The notes beneath the pieces are model-generated. The model saw nothing but the letters and a program-made list of their open reading frames with translations. It did not search any database and was not told where the DNA came from. From Linepithema humile (taxonomy: Eukaryota > Arthropoda > Insecta > Hymenoptera > Formicidae), in NCBI RefSeq assembly GCF_040581485.1, contig NC_090132.1, positions 12,902,146 to 12,966,145 on the forward strand: a stretch of DNA of 64,000 nt. The letters run 5' to 3'. Positions 56,740-64,000 of this stretch are shown in pieces. Each line of letters begins with the position of its first letter. The stretch's first letter is position 1. The position numbers were made by a program, and so were the translations under genes.

Positions 56740-58731
56740 CTAATACACGTCACAAATAATATTCTCAAATCCAGCATTGTTGTATACCAATAATGTTGCG
56801 TATCTAGAAATATCGTCTTTAACATGACCACCATTATATAGAAAATCTTTTATTGAAAATTTGTCATTAGAAATATTTTTAATTTTCTCTTTTATAGCAT
56901 AAGGAGTATCATTATCTATTACGAAATTTTCTATTTCTACATTTTGTTCTCTAAACAATTTTCTCAAAGAATCTTCTATGATCTTATTTTTCATATACGG
57001 AACTGACATTGCAAACGGGTCATACTTTATCCACGTATCGTCATCAATTTTGTTATATGAATATCGTCCGATATATTCTTTCGATGAACACATTTCGTAT
57101 ATTCCTGAATTTTCTAGTGTTTTACAACATACAGCTCCTATTAGAGAGAATACTTCGCCTCCGATTGTTAGATCATCAGGTATATCTATAGGATCGTCTA
57201 GTACAATGTTTTTTGCACCAGAATTATAAAATCTTGATAAAGATTTCTTGTGAATTCTAGGAATACTAATAAAGAAGACACCATTTGCAAATAGAACAGA
57301 ATTATTATTTATATTTCTAAACATATCAAATGACAGTTTATTACCTAAAAATGGACCTAAATTACCAATTTCTCCAAGATACGCACAATTTTTTTCCTCC
57401 TTTACAATAGATTTTCTAACTATACACAATCGTTTAGTAAGAGAGTCGTAACTTATATTATTAAATACAGAACTATCTAACTTCAAAGATTCTTTAATAC
57501 TACCTAATCTATTTCTCATGATATCAAACTCTACAAATTCAACGGATTCAGGTACAGACGATATAGGGTCTGTTGTTTTTGTTACAAGTATAGGCTTAAA
57601 TGGAACACACGATAGGACTGTTGATTATATTTTTTCTTCTTCGGTTTTGTAAGATCTGAATCCTATTTTGTTTGTTATCTTTGATAACTCTCCTGACAGT
57701 TGACTGTACCACTTACCTTGTCTCAAGTTTAAAACAATCATCTTTAACATATTGTGATATATTAATCTATATAATTCGTGTTTTAATCTTACTTCTCCGT
57801 TAATTATCTTAGTATCTCCTGTTATAAAATCTGTAGGATCAAACGCTTTCAAAAACATTATAAATTTATTCTCTTCAGTTATTTTCTTGTTAACTATCAT
57901 GTCTGTCAGTACAGTAAGAGGATCAACGTTGTTTATTAAATCGTCTAAAAATGTTAATTTATTTGCAAATAAACAAAATATAACAGGCTCTATAAAATCG
58001 TTATTATTTCCGAACGAAACTACATCTCTTATAAATCCACTATCTAAACTAGATAGATTTTTATACTGTTTTGAGACTATTCTGCTGTTAAAATTACATG
58101 TTTGATACGAATGTGATTTATATATCACTTCCAAGAGTTCCATTTGTTTATCCAAAACAATTTTGTTAAGATTCGAAAGAGAAAAATATGGATGTGTTTT
58201 TAATATCTGTTGTTTCAAGACATAAGGAGTGTTGTCCTCTATATATTTTACCAACGCGTCATATTCAAAATTATTTATATCAGTACTGTAATTTCTTAAA
58301 ATAGTTTCTATGATATCTTTAGATAAGGTGTTTGCGGATAATAAAATATTCTGATTGATTAAATCATATATAGCCTTCTTCCCCAATCGTTCTATCTTGG
58401 AAGTGTCTATATTTTGAATGTTAAAATAACTTGGTTTTTCTAAGAAGTCAATTTCTTTTTCAGGCTTTCTTTTTTGTTTTTTCTTACCTCCCTTTTCATA
58501 ATCTTCATTAGAAACCTCCATATTATTGACGAGCATATAGATCTTTCTACATACATCACATCTGTTTTGACATTGATCGTACATGTGGTAATGATTAAAT
58601 GAATTATCTATATATATATTATTTTCTTCATTCTCTTTTATTTTTGATATAAAATTATCCAATGTATTTTCATCTTTACAGTTACAAATGTCATCTCGAG
58701 AAATTCTAAATATATATTTTTCATTATTCAT
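56740..58731 (-). pseudogene. Large viral protein with USP-like C-terminal pattern (copy B)
   Basis: Here the N-terminus is unbroken from 58,731, but a single substitution makes TAA at about 57,625 where copy A has TTA. This leaves frames of 368 codons and, from the next Met, 259 codons. All features described for copy A are present. The pair shows the ancestral gene had about 660 codons. Confidence 0.65.
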
Positions 58732-58753
58732 TTATTTATAATAAAAGAGCGAT

Positions 58754-60467
58754 TTAAAATCCTCCATTATTTCCATATGTAGCTATAAAGACTGATTTAT
58801 CTAAATAATTTGATGTTATTTGATTTTTATCTGTGGTAAAGTCGTTAAAAGTATTGTTTTCTATGTTCAATTTTATATGCTTTTGATTGCCATCTGTTCT
58901 GTATCTTGATAATTCTTGATAGTCGCTGAAGTTGTCTTCAATTTTAAATTTAAGCAATGATATAAGATAATTGAATATTCTCCATCCGTATTCATTTTTA
59001 TCTTTTAGAAAAGAGTATAATGCTAGTGTAGCCAACATAGATTGTATGTTTTTTATTGATATTTTATTCTTGTCTATATCTATATAAAATGTATTTGTTA
59101 GGTTAGACATTATCAGATATTGTTTGTTGTTATCTATTATATTCGAGAAACTATACTTACCAAAGTTTCTCCTGTTGATTTTTGATTTCTTAATATTTTC
59201 TGATTTTTTTCCACCTTTCTCAGTCCTACTTTCGAAAAAGATTTCATTTAGAAACGCGTTATATTTTATTGAATATACTCCATTGACGCTATTTAATTCA
59301 TCTATTATAACTTCGGGTTCAGATAATATTACAATTAATTTATCGAATCTATCATTTATATCTTCAATATCTATAAAATTGTCAATATTAAGCATGCATA
59401 TATTATTTCCATATAGTTTATATAACTAATATTATTTAAGTCAATAGAATTTCTATATTCTTTAACTTTTTTAAGATCAAACTTCTTATATTTATCTTTG
59501 ATATAAAGTAAAAAAGAGTATAAAACAGATTCATATTTCTCACTATTTTTATATATTTTATGACATCTAAATAATTCGTTATTCATTCTTATTTGATTTA
59601 ACAGTTGAAATAACGGATCTATAAATTTAATTCCGTTTATATCTGTTGTTCTTATTTTCTCGAGTGTGTAATTACTAAGATATATGCAATCTATCAATTT
59701 TCTATTATTATAAAACAAAGACAAGTGTCCTTTAATAAATGGATAACCAAGAATATGAAGATTGTAACCAGTTATCATCTTAACAGCAAACATCAGTAAA
59801 ATCATATAGAAGAATGATTCTGGAAAATATACATCTATATCTTCATACTTTACGTTATGTATTATGTGATTTGTATACGATCCATAACATATTAAATACG
59901 AATGTATATATAATGATTTTCTCATAATGTTGATGATAATAGATTCCAACGATTTGAATTCTTCGTCGTCCGTATTACCATTTTTTACATTACCATTAGT
60001 ATTTCCTTTTATTTTTACATTATTTATGTATTCAGTAGATATTTTCTTTATGTATTCTTTCGATTTACTGGTTTTATAAATACTTGATACATCTACGTGA
60101 GTCCTTGATATATCTTGATTATCTTCTTTAGTTAAAACTCCCAGTAGTCTTGTATATTTTGTAACAACTATAAATTGATATTTTATAATATTTATAATCC
60201 CCCTATAATCATACTTGCAATTCTTTTGTCTATTAAAATATTCATTAACTCTATCATTGATTCTGTTATAAGTAATAATATTTTTGTCTATAGACATTTC
60301 ATTCTGAAAAAACGTTTCCGAAAATTTGTTAAGTAGACTTTTTAATTTTTACTTATCAAACTTACATATGGTTGAAATCTTATTTGAATATCCCTGGAGT
60401 ATTGTACACTCGTTATCTGACAATTTTCTGTCTCCAAGATAGTGATTTAAAGTTTGATTGTCACTCA
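58754..60467 (-). pseudogene. Poly(A) polymerase catalytic subunit (copy B), broken
   Basis: Compared with the intact copy A, there is a nonsense change at 60,349-60,351 (CAA to TAA) near codon 40 and two extra bases (TA) near 59,420. Open frames remain at 60,297-59,371 and 59,395-58,754. The catalytic GS and D-x-D motifs survive in the first. It could not make a complete enzyme. Confidence 0.85.
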
Positions 60468-60601
60468 TAATTTACTTATTTATATTAATTTTTTCAAGTA
60501 ATTACCAAAATTAATATTTTTATTTAATTACAAAGCCGAGAATTTAATGTTTAATAACTTTTGTAATTTTTCAATAAATTAGTACTTCAAAATTTCAAGG
60601 C

Positions 60602-60609
60602 TATAAATG
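60602..60609 (+). promoter_or_regulatory. TATAAATG start-codon motif
   Basis: Same motif as at 25,555. Confidence 0.5.
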
Positions 60610-60792
60610 AATGATAAAGATAAACTTTCAAATTTAATGAAAAAGTATCATGATAATAAGTATTTATCACAAAACGATGAAAGTAAATTACAATATTTTT
60701 ATTGTTGTAGGATATGCAAAAAATGCGGAAAATTAAAAAAGAAAAATATCATTTATACATATAATGATTATATATATAAATACAATTTATAA
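60607..60792 (+). CDS. Small viral cysteine protein (copy B)
   Basis: Identical in sequence to the 61-codon gene at 25,560. The CCRICKKCGK cluster is intact. It is one of the few genes unbroken in both copies, though its short length makes chance survival likely. Confidence 0.55.
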   Translation: MNDKDKLSNLMKKYHDNKYLSQNDESKLQYFYCCRICKKCGKLKKKNIIYTYNDYIYKYNL

Positions 60793-60875
60793 GAAATTAA
60801 TATTATTAAAGTCTTTGTACTTCTTTCAAAAAACAAGTACTTTACAATCCTTGAGATTATTAGATGCCACTGTAA

Positions 60876-61880
60876 TTACGTTATATATATATTGTCGTGT
60901 ACTTCACATGTCATATTATAATTGTAGAAGTAATAGTATAATTCACTTTCCAACTTTATGAAATATTTCATTAATTTTTCATCTTCTTTAATATTGAACT
61001 GTAGAATATCACACACGTTATTAATGTTTAAATGATATATTACTTTATTTATAAACGTGAAATGATCTATGTAAAAAATTGATGCAAAACACCTCCTGAT
61101 ATCCTTAATAGTATTAAAAGATAAATAAATAAAGTTATATCGATTATCAAATAATAATATACAATCTTTAAATTCAAAGTCTAGATCTTCAAAACTTTCA
61201 AATTTTAAATATAAATTTTTGTTCTTACATTCTTTTTTATAATTTTTTATGATATTTTCTTTATGAATATCATCTAAACAATTCCTATCATATAAATTTA
61301 TACTATATTTTTTGAAATTATCTTATTTAATAATTTATAATTAAATTTTTTATCTTTTTGTGATAAACAAATTGTTTTACTATTTAATTTAATCTTGTTT
61401 ATTACGAATATATAATTCGATTTTATAGAAAAAGACTTTAAATTAAATATTTGATTTTCACACGAAAATATTGAATGATAAATTTTTTTTCAAATATATA
61501 ATTCGTGATATTTTGCTTATTAATATAGTACAGAGATCCATGTTCCTGTATTCTTTCTTAATACATAAATGATTAATTATATATGATTTACCGATATTAA
61601 GATTACACAATTTACCAGTTATAATTCCAATTATATTATTATTATGTTTTAATTTTAGTACTAAGTTATGTTCTGACTTAAGAAAATTCATAAAATATAT
61701 CTCGTCATACAATATAGGATAGTTGTATTTCATAAATAAATAAATACATACATAATCATTAATAGATGCTAATTCAACTATAAAATTTTTATTATCTGTT
61801 TTAATTAAAGGATCATTTGTATCTATAATACCATCAACATTTTTGAACTTATATTTATTCCAAAAATGTGATTTCTTCAT
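60876..61880 (-). pseudogene. Viral N-myristoyltransferase (copy B), two breaks
   Basis: The 140-codon N-terminal frame is identical to copy A and breaks at the same A8 run. A second break, one T missing from a run near 61,312 (six instead of seven), interrupts the C-terminal frame only in this copy. The gene again starts four bases after the NPH-I stop. Confidence 0.72.
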
Positions 61881-61883
61881 TAT

Positions 61884-63758
61884 TTATAAGTTATCAACAT
61901 TATAAATCAATTCTCCATTTCTAACGAACAAATCCAAAATACCATTAGTTTCTTTAGCCTTACAAACTAAATTCATATCTTTGTCATATATATACTTTGA
62001 TTCAGAATCAAAATATCCGTCTTCAATAATATCTGAAATAACGTACTTTATTTTGATAACTTTTTTGATCTTATATGTTTTAGATTCATTTACATATTCT
62101 ATTTTATTATTTTTTATAGTATCGAAAATATATTCTTCGTTTATAGGTTCTAATGTATTGTACTTGTTATAAATAAATTCAATTGACGACTCTTTGAGAA
62201 GAGAGTACAATTGAGTTATTCTATTTAATTTTCTTTTTATAAGTTGAAACATTTCGTTATCAGAAGATTTTCCATTTTTTGTAAATGCTAATATTATATG
62301 AACATTTACATACTTTCTATCTATATTATAATGAGATCCATATCTCAATGATCTTCCTATAATTTGTCTTAATTGAGATTCTGACCACGGTATATCCAAA
62401 ACAACAAGATCATTAACACATGTAAAAGACACTCCTTCACTACCAGCATTAGTAAAAATACAACATTTTACGTATTTTCCACTGTCGTTATTAATGTGAT
62501 TAAACTCTGATAAGTTTCTTTCCCTAATATTTGATAATTTGGAATATTCTATAAAACTAATTTTAAATAATTTTAAATATTCCTTAAGTGTGGATATTCC
62601 TTCGTAACTTACGAATGGTTCATATATTAAACATTTACCTTTTGACTTTAATATAAGTCTACATGCTTCTATGTATTTACATGAATATTGTTTTAGTTTA
62701 TGAAAATTTTCATCGTTTATATTGTCATCATCATTATTTATAAATTTCTGGATAATTTTATCATCAAAACTCATATTTTCTATACTGCGTCTAAAAGAAG
62801 AAAGTTTTGATTTTATAAAGTTATTAAATTCCTCTTCTGTCAATTTCTCTCTGATCTTTAAACCGTCGTATACAAATGTTGAAACCATTCTCCTTATAGG
62901 TTTCAATTTATACAAATCTTTGTTCAAGGACTCATATTTTTCTGCCTCGTTGTAAAATGATTCTTGATAATCTGTCATCAGTATTTTGTATATGTGAATG
63001 CGTTTAGATGCAAAATTATCATTTTCAATTGTATTTGTTAACGAATCGTTTTCAACTTTTTGGTACGAAACTATTGAAAGTAGTCCGTTCTTCAACCTAT
63101 TTCTGTTAACTAATTTTTCGTCATCAAAATATCTTTCGTCAAAATTTACAATATTTTTTCTAAGCAAATTTACAAGAATGTTAAACTCTTTTATATCGTT
63201 TACAACCGGAGTTGCAGACATTAGAAGTAGTTTATTGTATTTTTCATTACAAACATTACTTATAAGTCTGTATAATCTGTTTATTTTTCTCTCTTTGTTG
63301 TCGTAATCCTTTTCTTTATTTTGTAGTATGAAATTGTGCGCTTCGTCAATTATAATTAATACTCTGTCTCTTTTGTTCTTATAATTTTCTAATTTTCCTT
63401 TAAATTTTAAAAAAACGTTATTATCATCATAATGTAGTATCTCAACTTTCTTATTACAATAATCAGATACTCCTTCCTCCCAAATTTTGTGTAAACTAGC
63501 TTTTACAAATATAAATATTCTCCACGAAGGATATATGTATGTGATATTCTTAATTATATATAATCCTAATAAAGTTTTTCCAAATCCAGTGTCCCAAAAT
63601 ACAAGTAAACTAGATAGTGTCTTCAATCCTATGAAAACTCTAGACGTAAAAGATTGATATTCTGTCAGTATTTTATCTTTCATATTAATGTCTAGACTTT
63701 TTGTGTTTTCTATTGCATAATTAATGTGTTGAGCAACTATCTTTTCCAATTCACCCAT
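61884..63758 (-). CDS. NPH-I-like helicase/NTPase (copy B, intact)
   Basis: 624 codons without interruption, close to the length of poxvirus nucleoside triphosphatase I. Motifs in order: Q-like NYAIENT and EYQSFTSRVFIGLK at the N-terminus, Walker A TGFGKT (about residue 57), DEAH at about 138, LLMSATPVVND at about 178, SEGVSFTCVNDLVVLD and motif VI QIIGRSLRYGSH near 465. It would be an ATP-driven factor of early transcription in the virion or cytoplasm. The start is in TTAAATG. A handful of residues differ from copy A (for example LTEEEF against MTEEEF). Confidence 0.88.
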   Translation of the reverse strand: MGELEKIVAQHINYAIENTKSLDINMKDKILTEYQSFTSRVFIGLKTLSSLLVFWDTGFGKTLLGLYIIKNITYIYPSWRIFIFVKASLHKIWEEGVSDYCNKKVEILHYDDNNVFLKFKGKLENYKNKRDRVLIIIDEAHNFILQNKEKDYDNKERKINRLYRLISNVCNEKYNKLLLMSATPVVNDIKEFNILVNLLRKNIVNFDERYFDDEKLVNRNRLKNGLLSIVSYQKVENDSLTNTIENDNFASKRIHIYKILMTDYQESFYNEAEKYESLNKDLYKLKPIRRMVSTFVYDGLKIREKLTEEEFNNFIKSKLSSFRRSIENMSFDDKIIQKFINNDDDNINDENFHKLKQYSCKYIEACRLILKSKGKCLIYEPFVSYEGISTLKEYLKLFKISFIEYSKLSNIRERNLSEFNHINNDSGKYVKCCIFTNAGSEGVSFTCVNDLVVLDIPWSESQLRQIIGRSLRYGSHYNIDRKYVNVHIILAFTKNGKSSDNEMFQLIKRKLNRITQLYSLLKESSIEFIYNKYNTLEPINEEYIFDTIKNNKIEYVNESKTYKIKKVIKIKYVISDIIEDGYFDSESKYIYDKDMNLVCKAKETNGILDLFVRNGELIYNVDNL

Positions 63759-63783
63759 TTAATGATATTAATATTTGATATAA

Positions 63784-64000
63784 ATGCTATTTCTAAATAT
63801 TTTCAATATTATTTTTACATGTATATCTATAATATTCATTATACTTAGTGTATATCCACTAAGTATTTATGAACTTGTAGTAAGATCTGTTGTTATGAAT
63901 ATGGATAATAAGATAAAAAAAATATAATCTACCCATTGTCAAAAAATTTACAGTTTTTAGTAGTAATGATAATATACATAGTTCTGATGGTATAATGGAT
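63784..64000 (+). pseudogene. Small membrane viral protein (copy B), cut by window edge
   Basis: Same as the gene at 28,743. The hydrophobic N-terminus and the A-rich break are both present, and the second frame runs to the end of the window. Confidence 0.5.

Larger units (their letters stand above)
54841..64000. repeat. Viral block copy B (direct repeat of 19.77-28.96 kb)
   Basis: See copy A. Copy B continues beyond the right edge of the window, at the position equivalent to 28,958. Confidence 0.97.

Overview
The window looks like assembled chromosomal DNA of an insect, possibly an ant or another hymenopteran, although the species cannot be proven from sequence. It is AT-rich and holds intron-bearing gene remnants, a Helitron, a Penelope-like retroelement, a solo LTR, hAT and other inverted-repeat elements, a 163-bp satellite and many microsatellites. 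The main content, from about 19.77 kb to the right edge, is a decaying endogenous copy of a large DNA virus of the Nucleocytoviricota (NCLDV) type.

Layout. 1-2.6 kb: last exons of a spliced OB-fold (RPA-like) gene. 2.9-3.6 kb: broken TMCO1-like gene on the minus strand. 3.6-9.9 kb: tandem and inverted repeats and microsatellites. 10.1-16.1 kb: Helitron split by a 1.44-kb solo LTR. 17.0-19.65 kb: Penelope-like element with inverted hammerhead-like termini. 19,666-19,765: 100-N assembly gap. 19.77-36.7 kb: viral block. 36.7-41.97 kb: higher-GC, host-like island without recognisable genes. 41.97-54.1 kb: viral block carrying a satellite array, a 1.66-kb transposon and a MITE. 54.11-54.83 kb: hAT MITE inside the viral DNA ligase gene. 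54.84-64.0 kb: second, nearly identical direct copy of 19.77-28.96 kb.

Viral genes recognised are an NPH-I-like helicase/NTPase, poly(A) polymerase catalytic subunit, NAD-dependent DNA ligase, fragments of RNA polymerase subunits RPB1 and RPB2, a VLTF3-like late transcription factor, a G6R/YiiX-like papain-fold protein, a HAD phosphatase, an EF-hand protein, an FCS-type zinc-finger protein and a TspO/MBR-like five-helix membrane protein. Most unusual is an N-myristoyltransferase with both halves of the GNAT-like enzyme. Transcription, mRNA polyadenylation and DNA ligation functions together point to a virus with a cytoplasmic-type replication programme. Poxvirus-like genes dominate, but the family cannot be settled here.

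Nearly every larger viral gene is broken by a nonsense change, short indel or insertion. In the duplicated block the two copies are often broken at different places, so each shows the unbroken form of what the other has lost. Many start codons lie in the motif TATAAATG, and many proteins contain a Gly-Gly motif like the GG-X sites cut by some NCLDV proteases.
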